The notes under the pieces were generated by a model. It was not told the origin of the DNA and did no database searches. It saw only the letters and a list, made by a program, of their open reading frames with translations. Position numbers and translations under genes: made by a program. A stretch of 64,000 nt of DNA from JAICYJ01 sp963737445 (GTDB lineage: Bacteria > Actinomycetota > Thermoleophilia > Gaiellales > JAICJC01), in the NCBI GenBank assembly GCA_963737445.1, contig CAVTSO010000009.1, positions 62,001 through 126,000 of the forward strand, written 5' to 3'. Below, piece by piece: positions 38,968-47,269 of this stretch; the stretch's first letter is position 1, and every line of letters starts with the position of its first letter.

Positions 38968-41519
38968 CAGTAATCGCAAATACCATCAAGACCATCCTGA
39001 TCTCGGTCGACCTCTCGGAGCTGCGAGTGGCCGTGCTCGAGGAGGGACGCACCGTCGAAACCTACATCGAACGGCGCGGCGCCGGCTCCATCGCCGGCAA
39101 CATCTACAAGGCCAAGATCGACAACATCCTGCCCGCCATCGACGCCGCATTCGTCGACTTCGGCGCTCCCAAGAACGGGTTCCTGCAGGTGCGCGACGTG
39201 GTCGTCCCCGGCTTGAGCGCGACCGCGCGCCGCCGCAAGAAGATCTCGGACATGCTCTCGAACGGCCAGGACATCCTGGTGCAGATCGAGAAGAACCCGA
39301 TGAAGACCAAGGGCGCGCGCGTGACGATGGAGCTTTCCATCGCCGGCCGCTTCCTGGTGCTGACGCCGGACGGCGAGGGCTCCGGTGTCAGCAAGCGACT
39401 TCCCGACGGCGAGCGCGAGCGGCTGCGCAAGCTGGTCAAGCAGCTCGAGACCGACGGGGTGGGCGTGATCGCCCGCACCGCGGCCGCCGGCGCCACGCTC
39501 GAGGACCTCGAGCGCGACCTGCGCTTCCTGCGCAAGATCTGGGCCCAGGTGCAGGCGCGCGCGAAGACCGCGCCCAGCAAGACCCTGGTGCACCAGGACG
39601 GCGACCTCTCGCTGCGCGTGATCCGCGACCTGCTGACCCGCAACGTCGACAAGGTCGTGGTCGACTCCGAGCGGCAGTACCGCCGGATCCTGGGCTGGGT
39701 GCGCACCACACAGCCCGAGTTCGCCGACCGCATCGAGCTGCACACCGGCAGCCAGCCGCTGTTCGAGCAGTACGGCGTCGAGGCCGCGATCCGCTCGACC
39801 CTGAACCGGCGCGTCGACCTGCCCTCGGGCGGCTACCTGCTGTTCGACTACGCCGAGGCGTTCACCGTGATCGACGTGAACTCCGGCTCATCGACCCGGC
39901 AGAGCCACCTCGAGGAGACGACGCTGCGCACCAACGTCGAGGCCGCCCGCGAGGTGCTGCGGCAGCTGCGGCTGCGCGACATCGGCGGCATCATCGTGAT
40001 CGACTTCATCGACCTCGAGCGCGAGCGCAACCGCAAGGAGCTGCTCGCCGTGCTGACCGAGGAGCTGACGAAGGACCGCACCAAGACCTACCTGGTCGAC
40101 ATCTCGCCGCTGGGCTTGGTCGAGATGACCCGCCAGAACACGACCGAGGGCGTCCGGGAGACGCTCACCTCGATCTGCCCGACGTGCGGCGGCGAAGGCC
40201 GCGTGCTGTCGCAGGACACGATGGCGGTGGAGGCCGAGCGCAAGCTGCGAAAGCTGGCCCACGCCTCCTCCTCGGAGGCGTTCCGGATCCGATTGAACGC
40301 GAAGGTGGCGGCCAAGCTGGCCGGCCCCGGCGGCGTCAAGCTGCTGGAGCTGGAGCGCGAGACCGGCCGCTTCTTCACGCTCGAGGGCGAGATGCGGATG
40401 CCGCTCGAGGAGGTGGACGTGGTCGAGGAGGGCACGCGCCTCGAGGTCGACGGAGCGGACATGCCGGTCAAGGAGGGCGACGAGACCAAGCTGCGGATCG
40501 ACGAGCCGCACATGTTCAACCTGTCAGACGGCGTCGCCCGGCTGAACGGCTACCAGGTGATCGTGGGCGGCGCGATCAGCTACGTGGGCCAGGAGCACAG
40601 GGTGCGGATCGACCGCGCCACGCGCACCATCGCCTACGCCACGCTGCTCGACGCCAAGCCGGCGCCGATCGAGCTGCCGCCGGAGCCCGGCGAGTTCGAG
40701 CTGCCCGACTTCGACCGCGAGGTCGGCGAGCGCCTGGAGCTCGAGGAGCGAACGCGCGGACGGCGACGCCGCACCTCGACCACCACCGCCACGTCCGGCA
40801 CACGCAAGGCCGGCGCCAAGGAGGATGCCGCCGACGAGGAGGCCGCGTCGGCGCCCGAGGTGGTCGAGGTCGGGGCCGAGGACGAGGACACAGAGGCCGA
40901 GGCCAAGCCGAAGCGGCGCCGAAGCCGCGGCGGCCGCACGCGCACCAAGCCGGCCGCCACCGACGCGGCGACCGGCGAGGCACCGGAGACCCAGGACGCG
41001 CCCGCCGCTGCGGACGCGGCTGCCGAGAGCGGAGACAGCGATTCGACGGCCGACGGCGAGGCCAAGCCGAAGCGCCGCCGGGGCACGCGCGGCGGCCGCA
41101 GCCGCACGCGCAAGCCGGCAGGGACACCCGCCGAGGCGGCCGCGGCCGACCCGCCGGACGCTGCGCTGCTGGAGCCGCCCACGGAGGTGCCGTCCGCGAA
41201 CGGCGAGGTGGGCGAGCCGGAAGCGGCCGAAAAGCCGAAGCCGGCGCGAAAGCCGCGCGCCCGAAAGCCCCGGTCGGCGGCGGCGGAGCCCGCGCCGGGA
41301 GCTGACGCTGATGCGGCAGAGGCGCCCGCGGCGCCGCCGGCTGAGCCCGTGGCCGCGAGGGCCGCAGCCGTGGCCGCGCCTCCCGCCAGGCCGGAGCCGG
41401 CGGCAGCGCCACCCGAGCCGGCGGCAGCGCCACCCGAGCCGGCGGCAGCACCGGAGCCGGCCGGCGACTCAGACGGCGCCCGCAAGAAGGGCCTGTTCGG
41501 GCGGCTGCTCGGCGAGTAA
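38964..41519 (+). CDS. rng: RNase E/G family endoribonuclease with TRAM-like domain and basic tail
   Basis: 851 residues. The N-terminal catalytic region has an S1 domain (about 36-120), RNase H-like/DNase I-like parts with Mg ligands Asp304 and Asp347, and a zinc-link CPTC at 405-408. A second beta domain at about 485-565 resembles TRAM. The remaining 280 residues are low-complexity, with three Arg/Lys modules of KPKRRR..RGG type and a tandem EPAAAPP repeat, likely disordered and RNA-binding. It processes rRNA and mRNA. It is followed by rplU. Confidence 0.95.
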   Translation: MTVIANTIKTILISVDLSELRVAVLEEGRTVETYIERRGAGSIAGNIYKAKIDNILPAIDAAFVDFGAPKNGFLQVRDVVVPGLSATARRRKKISDMLSNGQDILVQIEKNPMKTKGARVTMELSIAGRFLVLTPDGEGSGVSKRLPDGERERLRKLVKQLETDGVGVIARTAAAGATLEDLERDLRFLRKIWAQVQARAKTAPSKTLVHQDGDLSLRVIRDLLTRNVDKVVVDSERQYRRILGWVRTTQPEFADRIELHTGSQPLFEQYGVEAAIRSTLNRRVDLPSGGYLLFDYAEAFTVIDVNSGSSTRQSHLEETTLRTNVEAAREVLRQLRLRDIGGIIVIDFIDLERERNRKELLAVLTEELTKDRTKTYLVDISPLGLVEMTRQNTTEGVRETLTSICPTCGGEGRVLSQDTMAVEAERKLRKLAHASSSEAFRIRLNAKVAAKLAGPGGVKLLELERETGRFFTLEGEMRMPLEEVDVVEEGTRLEVDGADMPVKEGDETKLRIDEPHMFNLSDGVARLNGYQVIVGGAISYVGQEHRVRIDRATRTIAYATLLDAKPAPIELPPEPGEFELPDFDREVGERLELEERTRGRRRRTSTTTATSGTRKAGAKEDAADEEAASAPEVVEVGAEDEDTEAEAKPKRRRSRGGRTRTKPAATDAATGEAPETQDAPAAADAAAESGDSDSTADGEAKPKRRRGTRGGRSRTRKPAGTPAEAAAADPPDAALLEPPTEVPSANGEVGEPEAAEKPKPARKPRARKPRSAAAEPAPGADADAAEAPAAPPAEPVAARAAAVAAPPARPEPAAAPPEPAAAPPEPAAAPEPAGDSDGARKKGLFGRLLGE

Positions 41520-41530
41520 GGGCCGTCTGC

Positions 41531-41560
41531 TACGATCATTTCGCCCGTCATCTCGCGGGC
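41531..41560 (+). promoter_or_regulatory. rplU promoter -10 and leader hairpin
   Basis: TACGAT at 41531-41536 is a plausible -10 box. GCCCG (41543-41547) pairs with CGGGC (41556-41560) and is followed by ATTTTCG. It would lie at the 5' end of the rplU-rpmA message, a possible L21 leader or a weak terminator after rng. Confidence 0.4.
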
Positions 41561-41583
41561 ATTTTCGTGTGGAGACGCTCAGC

Positions 41584-41979
41584 ATGTACGCAGTGATCAA
41601 GGTTGGCGGCAAGCAGTACCGCGTCGAGCAGGGGCAGAGGCTCCTGGTCGACCGCCAGGCGCTTGACGCCGGCAAGACGTTCACGCCGGAGGTGCTGATG
41701 ACCGGCGGCGACGCCGTCGTCACCGACCGTGCGAAGCTGAAAGGCACCGTCACCGCCGAGGTGGTGGAGCATCTGCGCGGAGAGAAGCTGAAGGTGTTCA
41801 CGTTCAAGCCGAAGCGCGGCTTCAAGAAGACGCGCGGGCATCGCTCGGAGCTGTCGCGGATCACGATCGCGTCGATCGGCGCGGCCAAGAAGCCGCGGGC
41901 GCCGCGCAAGAAGGCCGAGCCGGCAGCGGCGAAGAAGGAGCCGGCCGCGGCGAAGAAGGAGGAGAACGATGGCGCATAA
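41584..41979 (+). CDS. rplU: 50S ribosomal protein L21 with C-terminal extension
   Basis: 131 residues. The L21 core (MYAVIKVGGKQYRVEQGQ, then KVFTFKPKRGFKKTRGHR) ends near residue 100 and is followed by a Lys/Ala-rich tail with repeated EPAAAKK. It binds 23S rRNA. GGAG precedes the ATG. It overlaps rpmA by 11 bp. Confidence 0.97.
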   Translation: MYAVIKVGGKQYRVEQGQRLLVDRQALDAGKTFTPEVLMTGGDAVVTDRAKLKGTVTAEVVEHLRGEKLKVFTFKPKRGFKKTRGHRSELSRITIASIGAAKKPRAPRKKAEPAAAKKEPAAAKKEENDGA

Positions 41980-42214
41980 GAAGGGACTCGGTTCCTCCAA
42001 GAACGGGCGCGACTCGAACGCGAAGCGGCTAGGCGTGAAGGTGTTCGCCGGCGAGACCGTGACCGCGGGCGCGATCATCGTGCGCCAGCGCGGCACGCGC
42101 TTCTACCCCGGCACCGGCACCGGCCTGGGCGGCGACGACACGCTGTTTGCGACCACGGACGGCACGGTCGAGTTCACGCAGCGCAAGGGCAAGCGCTTCA
42201 TCAGCGTCGCGTAA
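41969..42214 (+). CDS. rpmA: 50S ribosomal protein L27
   Basis: 81 residues. MAHKKGLGSSKNGRDSNAKR is the conserved N-terminus reaching the peptidyl-transferase centre, and the protein starts directly without the cleavable extension seen in Firmicutes. Translationally coupled to rplU. Confidence 0.98.
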   Translation: MAHKKGLGSSKNGRDSNAKRLGVKVFAGETVTAGAIIVRQRGTRFYPGTGTGLGGDDTLFATTDGTVEFTQRKGKRFISVA

Positions 42215-42235
42215 GCCAGACCCTTCGCGGTCACC

Positions 42236-42241
42236 TACGCT
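42236..42241 (+). promoter_or_regulatory. -10 box TACGCT, 6 nt before obg
   Basis: TACGCT ends exactly 6 nt before the obg ATG, again with no ribosome site. Confidence 0.4.
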
Positions 42242-42247
42242 TAAGCG

Positions 42248-43543
42248 ATGTTCTCCGACCACGCCACGGTGTTCGTGCAGGGCGGCCGCGGCGGCGATGG
42301 CTGCGTCAGCTTTCGCCGCGAGAAGTTCGTGCCCCGCGGCGGCCCTGACGGTGGCGACGGCGGCGACGGCGGCGCGGTCGAGCTGGTGGCCGACCCCGAC
42401 CTACGCGACCTCACCAAGTTCCGCTTCGCCTCCCACTTCAAGGCTCCCCGCGGCACCCACGGCCAGGGCTCCGGAAAGCACGGCCGCCGCGGTCGGCCGC
42501 TGTCGATCACGGTGCCGGTCGGCACCCAGGTGTGGCTGCGCGACGAGGGCACGTTGCTGGCCGACCTCGCCCACCCCGGCGCCCGCGTCCAGGTGGCCGC
42601 CGCCGGCCACGGTGGGGGCGGCAACCGCCGCTATGCGACCGCCAACCGCCGCGCTCCCACCACCGCCGAGGTGGGCGAGCCGGGCGAGCAGCGCTGGTTG
42701 GAGCTGCGCCTGAAGCTGGTCGCCGACGCCGCGCTGCTGGGGTTCCCCAACGCCGGCAAGTCGTCGCTGCTGCGCCGCATCTCGAACGCCAGGCCGAAGG
42801 TGGCCGACTACCCGTTCACCACCATCGACCCGGTGCTCGGAACCGTCGACGGCCCGGACGGCCAGCTGACCGTGGCCGACGTACCCGGCCTGCTCGAGGG
42901 CGCCAGCGAGGGCGTCGGCCTCGGCCACGAGTTCCTCGCCCACCTCGAGCGCGCGCGCCTGCTGATCCACCTGGTGGAGGCGCGCGACGACCCGGCCGAC
43001 GTGATCCGTCGTCGCGACACCATCAACGGCGAGCTGGCCCTGCACGGCGGCGGCCTGGCCGACCGGCCGCAGATCTTCGTGCTGTCCAAGATCGACTTGA
43101 TCGAGGGGTCCCGCCGCGAGTCGCTGGTCGAGGAGTGCGGTGCCGGGCTGGCGGTCTCGTCGGCCACCGGCGAGGGCATCGACCGGCTGGTCGCGCTCCT
43201 GTTCGAGCGCGTCCCGGAGCTTCCCGTGCACGACGCGATCGTGCCGGCCGAGGAGCCGGAGCTGGCCGACTTCCTCGTCTACCGGCCGGCTCCGCCCGCC
43301 CGCCGCGAGTACAAGATCCTGCGCGACGCGGGCACGCTGCGCGTTGCCGGCCGTGGCATCGAGCGGCTGGCCTCGTCGCTGGAGCTGGACGACCAGGCCG
43401 GCGTGGCCGAGCTGACCGCCGAGCTGGAGCGGCTCGGCGTCGAGTCGGCGCTGCAGGCGGCAGGCGCCAAGCCTGGCGACGAGATCCTGCTGGGAGCCCA
43501 CAGCTTCAGCTTCCAGCCCGCGCGCCAGCCGGAACGCGCCTGA
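42248..43543 (+). CDS. obg: GTPase Obg/CgtA
   Basis: 431 residues. The glycine-rich Obg fold (about 1-155) is followed by a G domain with G1 GFPNAGKSS, switch region YPFTTIDP, G3 DVPGLLEGA and G4 LSKIDL, then a C-terminal OCT domain. It acts in 50S assembly and the stringent response. The TGATG overlap with nadD shows coupling. Confidence 0.97.
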   Translation: MFSDHATVFVQGGRGGDGCVSFRREKFVPRGGPDGGDGGDGGAVELVADPDLRDLTKFRFASHFKAPRGTHGQGSGKHGRRGRPLSITVPVGTQVWLRDEGTLLADLAHPGARVQVAAAGHGGGGNRRYATANRRAPTTAEVGEPGEQRWLELRLKLVADAALLGFPNAGKSSLLRRISNARPKVADYPFTTIDPVLGTVDGPDGQLTVADVPGLLEGASEGVGLGHEFLAHLERARLLIHLVEARDDPADVIRRRDTINGELALHGGGLADRPQIFVLSKIDLIEGSRRESLVEECGAGLAVSSATGEGIDRLVALLFERVPELPVHDAIVPAEEPELADFLVYRPAPPARREYKILRDAGTLRVAGRGIERLASSLELDDQAGVAELTAELERLGVESALQAAGAKPGDEILLGAHSFSFQPARQPERA

Positions 43544-44100
43544 TGCGGATCGGGGTGTTCGGCGGCGAGTTCGACCCGCCGCATCTCGGACATCTGGCGG
43601 CGGTGCGGGCCGCCCGCGATCAGCTCGCGCTCGACCGGCTGCTGGTGATGCCGACCGGCCACCCGCCGCATCGCGATGCCTCGCCGACGCCGGCCGATGA
43701 CCGCCTGCGGATGGCGCAGCTGGCGTTCGCCGGCGAGCCGGGCGTCGAGGTCAGCCGGATCGAGCTCGACCGGGCTGGGCCGAGCTACACGGTGGACACG
43801 CTGCGAGCACTGGCGCCGCTGGGCGAACTGGTGCTGATCGTGGGCGCCGATCAGTGCGATCTACGCAGCTGGCGCGAGCCGGACGAGATCCTGCGACTGG
43901 CGTCGCTGGCGGTGGCTCCGCGCGGCGGATATGTCTGTGCTCCCGGCGCGAACGTGACCGAGCTCGCGATGGCCCCCGTCGACCTGTCGTCGACGACCGT
44001 CCGCGAGCGCCTGGCGGAGGGGGTGGGGGAGGACGCGGTTGACCCCGCCGTGCTCGGGCTGATCAGTGCTCGCGGGCTCTACGGCAGACCTCCGTGCTAG
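43543..44100 (+). CDS. nadD: Nicotinate-nucleotide adenylyltransferase
   Basis: 185 residues. The nucleotidyl-transferase motif GGEFDPPHLGH and the C-terminal ISSTxVR equivalent (LSSTTVRERL) are present. It makes deamido-NAD from nicotinate mononucleotide. The obg-nadD-rsfS order is standard. The second motif region (SYTVDTL) is intact. Confidence 0.95.
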   Translation: MRIGVFGGEFDPPHLGHLAAVRAARDQLALDRLLVMPTGHPPHRDASPTPADDRLRMAQLAFAGEPGVEVSRIELDRAGPSYTVDTLRALAPLGELVLIVGADQCDLRSWREPDEILRLASLAVAPRGGYVCAPGANVTELAMAPVDLSSTTVRERLAEGVGEDAVDPAVLGLISARGLYGRPPC

Positions 44101-44131
44101 GCTGCTCGAGAGGGTATTTGGAGCGGATCAC

Positions 44132-44485
44132 CTGACCACGAGTCTCGAACTGGCACACCGCATCGCCGCACTGGCGGGCGAGAAGCTTGCCTCTGACATC
44201 GTGATCCTGGACATGAGCGATGTGGTCAGCTACACGGACCATTTCGTGATCTGCTCCGGCCGCAACACGCGGCAGACGCAGGGCATCGCGGCCGAGATAC
44301 GAGAGGCGCTGAAGCGCGACCGCATCCTCTCCCGCAACATCGACGGTGAGCGGCAAGGCGACTGGATCCTGCTCGACTACCTGGACGTGATCGTGCACGT
44401 GTTCACGCCCGACGCGCGATCGTTCTACCGGCTCGAGTCGCTCTGGGGCGAGGTGCCCAGCGAGTCGTACGCCCAGGGTGCCTGA
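44132..44485 (+). CDS. rsfS: Ribosomal silencing factor RsfS (CTG start likely)
   Basis: About 117 residues; conserved SDIVILDMSDVVSYTDHFVICSGRN and GDWILLDYLDVIVHVF identify RsfS, which binds L14 and blocks subunit joining under starvation. The expected N-terminus (M)TTSLELAHRI starts at a CTG (44132) with GGAG 8 nt upstream; the only upstream standard start is GTG at 44066, overlapping nadD and adding 22 atypical residues. DUF2203 follows, overlapping by 8 bp. Confidence 0.9.
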   Translation: MTTSLELAHRIAALAGEKLASDIVILDMSDVVSYTDHFVICSGRNTRQTQGIAAEIREALKRDRILSRNIDGERQGDWILLDYLDVIVHVFTPDARSFYRLESLWGEVPSESYAQGA

Positions 44486-44882
44486 CCGCACCTTCACGCT
44501 GGCCGAAGCGCAGGCGCTGCTGGACGAGGTGGTGCGCCCATTGGCCGAGCGGATGGTGGAGCTGTGCGCGGCGGTGGAGCCGCTGCAGCGCGAGTGGCGG
44601 ACGATCGTGATCGCGATCGGCTCCAACGGCGGCGGGCTCGACCACGAGCGGGCGAGCGCGCTGCGGGAGTCGCTGGAGCAGGCGCAGGCCGAGGTGGGCG
44701 AGCTGGTGGGCGAGGTGCTGGCGCTGGGCGTGCAGGTGAAGGACCCTGCCGAGGGGCTGCTCGACTTCCCGGCCGTGATCGACGGACAACCGGCGCTGCT
44801 GTGCTGGCTTGTGGGGGAAGAACGGATCGGGTTCTGGCACACCCTGGAGGGTGGGTTCGCGGGCAGGCAGCCGCTGTCGTGA
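44478..44882 (+). CDS. DUF2203 family protein
   Basis: 134 residues: a helical coiled-coil N-terminal part (FTLAEAQALLDEVVRPLAE), then LGVQVKDPAEGLLDFPA and CWLVGEERIGFWH, a typical DUF2203 ending. Function unknown; its position after rsfS is common. The stop overlaps the next GTG. Confidence 0.85.
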   Translation: MPDRTFTLAEAQALLDEVVRPLAERMVELCAAVEPLQREWRTIVIAIGSNGGGLDHERASALRESLEQAQAEVGELVGEVLALGVQVKDPAEGLLDFPAVIDGQPALLCWLVGEERIGFWHTLEGGFAGRQPLS

Positions 44883-45430
44883 GCGCGGGCGCGCACCTGA
44901 ACGTGGCGCTGGCGGCGGAGCGAGACGCGTACGTGGAGCAGCTTGCGGGCCGACCGGCTGCAGCCAGGTACCGCGCCGCGCGCGACGCCTACCTGGCGTC
45001 GCATGCCGAGACCGGGCCGCGCAGCTGGGGGCGGCTGATCGGCGCGCTGAAGATGGCGATCCTGGCCGACGACGGCGTGGCCGACGTGGCGGCGCAGGCG
45101 CTGGCCGACGCCGAGGGGGTCGATGGACCCGCAGCCGGTTACACGCGGGCGCTGGCGGCGGTCGCGACCGCCGCCGCGCCGGACACGTCGGAGATGCTCG
45201 CGGCCGGCGATGCGTTCGCGCGGACGGGGAGGGCGCTGCAGGCGCTGGCCGACGGCGACGCGGCCGGCTACCGGGCCGCGCTGGGGGAGATCATGGCCGA
45301 CTTCGAGGCTCGCGACGAGCACCTGTCGGGCGTGGCGGTGGCGGACACCGCGATGGTGCTCGAGCGGCTGGCCGAGCCGCGTGCGATGGCCGTCCACCCG
45401 GTCAGCGCGCTGCTGCCGCGGGCCGTCTGA
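44879..45430 (+). CDS. Helical hypothetical protein
   Basis: 183 residues, almost entirely Ala-rich helices, starting from a GTG that overlaps the DUF2203 stop. Repeated helical units (ARYRAARDAYLASH, ALKMAILADDGV, MLAAGDAFARTGRALQAL) suggest a bundle or TPR-like fold. Not recognised. It is the last gene before tRNA-Ala. Confidence 0.6.
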   Translation: MSAGAHLNVALAAERDAYVEQLAGRPAAARYRAARDAYLASHAETGPRSWGRLIGALKMAILADDGVADVAAQALADAEGVDGPAAGYTRALAAVATAAAPDTSEMLAAGDAFARTGRALQALADGDAAGYRAALGEIMADFEARDEHLSGVAVADTAMVLERLAEPRAMAVHPVSALLPRAV

Positions 45431-45474
45431 TCCGGGGCGAGAGCGCCGCCGGCCTCGATATACTTCGACGCCTC

Positions 45475-45547
45475 GGGGCTATAGCTCAGTTGGGAGAGCG
45501 TCGCGCTGGCAGCGCGAAGGTCACCGGTTCGAGCCCGGTTAGCTCCA
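45475..45547 (+). tRNA. tRNA-Ala (GGC anticodon)
   Basis: A cloverleaf with acceptor GGGGCTA/TAGCTCC, A discriminator, TTCGAGC T-loop and anticodon loop CTGGCAG (anticodon GGC). CCA is not encoded. TATACT at 45459-45464 is a good -10 box 10 bp upstream. Confidence 0.96.
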
Positions 45548-45767
45548 TCCCTGTCAGCACCATCGGCGGCCGCGGCCGCTTGCTTCTGCGCCGATGTCAG
45601 GAGCGTCGTGAGCAGCGTCCGAGTCGAAAACGGAACGAGCCGGCGAATCGCATCTTGACGGTGCCATTGTCGCCTCGGCAAGTGGCTGCGGCATCGACGT
45701 CGGACCAGCCAAGAAGACTCGGTCGTCGGGGTGGGATTCCCACCCGACGAGCCGGATCACGAATGGA

Positions 45768-47207
45768 CTACGGGTGAAGCTTCAGCACCATCGGCCGCCG
45801 CGGCCGCTGGTGGAAGTTGAAGTCGGCCCTGATGTCGCCCAAGATCGGCTGGTTCTCGCGCACGCTTGGCCGTGAGTCCGGGCGGCCGTCGGTCTTGGGA
45901 TTGATCCGCTGGCCGCCCAGGAAGTCGTCCTCGATGAACTTCAGGTAGGCATCCGGGCTCAACACCTGGTGGTCGATGAAGCCGTGGCGGGCGTACGGGC
46001 TGATCACCAGCCCCGGCACGCGCAGCCCGTAGCCGAGCGAGTCGACCCTCGGTGGCTGCACGTGGTCGTAGAACCCGCCCCAGTCGTCCCAGGTCAGGAA
46101 GATCGCGCTCGACCGCCAGTCCTTGCTGCGCATGACCGCGTTGATCACGCTGGTCACCCACGCCTGACCGCGCGTGATCGAGGCCGGCGGGTGCTCGCTC
46201 TGCGCGTAGTTGGGAATCACCCACGAGACCGCCGGCAGCCGCCCGGCCCGGGCCGCCTTGAAGAACAGCGACGAGTCCTGCACGTGGTTCACCTGGTGCG
46301 TCCGGCGGACGTCGGTGAACCGTGGCAGCGGGTTCCAGATCGACGGTGTCGACGCGCTCTGGGGCCGGAACTTGCACCCCATCACGCCCTGCCCGCAATC
46401 CGGCGACTGACCCGCTGAGATGTAGTAGGCCCAGCTCACGTCGTGGTGGTAAAGCAGCCATGTGAGGTCGGTCCAGGGGTAGGCGGGCTGGCCGGGCCGG
46501 GGGTTCACATGCCCGGTCTTGTCCCCCGACGACCGGCAGCTCATCGGGTTGGTGGGAGACGTGCAGAGGGCCGACCAGCCCGACACCATCGCCTCGTGGT
46601 TCGGCTCGCTCCAGCCGTCGTCGTCTGCGAAGAAGTGATCCTGCAGCACGTAGTGGCGGGCGTAGCTCCAGTAGTTCGGAATCTGGTGGTAGTCGTGGTA
46701 GCCCATCACGTCGGGGCGCCTGACCTTGATGGTGCAGGACGGATCCAGCACGGCCTTGCCGCACGTGGCCTTATGCGCGTTGACCGCCTGGCCGACGAAC
46801 CCGTTCATCTGCCCACCGTTGATGTCGGCCGTTGAGTTCGGGACGTTGTGCGGGCCGCCGCTGTTGATGATGCTGGTGTCGTAGTAGGGCCGCTGGCACC
46901 GCTGGATGACAGGGTTCCACGAGCAGGTCGTCGGCACGCCGTGCTTCATCGGGATCCCGTCGGCCCCCGGGTAGGTGCCGAAGTAGGAGTCGAACGAGCG
47001 GTTCTCCTGCACGATCACGATCACGTGGCGAATCTTGTGAATGCCGTGCAGCGAGGACGCGGGGACGGTGTCGGGCGGCTCGGTCGCGGCAGGGCCTGGG
47101 CCCAGGGAGGTCGAGTTTGCCGAGACCGCGGTGGAGCAGCCGGTCACGAGTATCAACGTCAACGCGCCTAGGGCCGTGAGGTACAGCGCACGTGAAGGTC
47201 GCGTCAT
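45768..47207 (-). CDS. Lipoprotein phosphoesterase (acid phosphatase/phospholipase C family)
   Basis: 479 residues from the ATG at 47207. The signal peptide has lipobox LVTGC (Cys24). The phosphoesterase domain has IVQENRSFDSYFGTYPGADG, the metal-binding ENRSFD motif of the phospholipase C/AcpA family, then EPNHEAMVSGW and TWDDWGGFYDHVQPP. It would be a membrane-anchored surface enzyme hydrolysing phosphate esters or phospholipids. An even number of Cys suggests disulfides. A TACGGT box (47216-47221) lies 8 nt before the start. Confidence 0.88.
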   Translation of the reverse strand: MTRPSRALYLTALGALTLILVTGCSTAVSANSTSLGPGPAATEPPDTVPASSLHGIHKIRHVIVIVQENRSFDSYFGTYPGADGIPMKHGVPTTCSWNPVIQRCQRPYYDTSIINSGGPHNVPNSTADINGGQMNGFVGQAVNAHKATCGKAVLDPSCTIKVRRPDVMGYHDYHQIPNYWSYARHYVLQDHFFADDDGWSEPNHEAMVSGWSALCTSPTNPMSCRSSGDKTGHVNPRPGQPAYPWTDLTWLLYHHDVSWAYYISAGQSPDCGQGVMGCKFRPQSASTPSIWNPLPRFTDVRRTHQVNHVQDSSLFFKAARAGRLPAVSWVIPNYAQSEHPPASITRGQAWVTSVINAVMRSKDWRSSAIFLTWDDWGGFYDHVQPPRVDSLGYGLRVPGLVISPYARHGFIDHQVLSPDAYLKFIEDDFLGGQRINPKTDGRPDSRPSVRENQPILGDIRADFNFHQRPRRPMVLKLHP

Positions 47208-47269
47208 CGGGTCAAACCGTAGGCACGCCTGATTGACGCCCTCCAATCGGGGTGGGCAGACGTGAGGCG

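Noticed and set aside
41400..41470. DNA minisatellite in the 3' part of rng
   Set aside because: It is an in-frame EPAAAPP protein repeat in a disordered tail, explained by coding.
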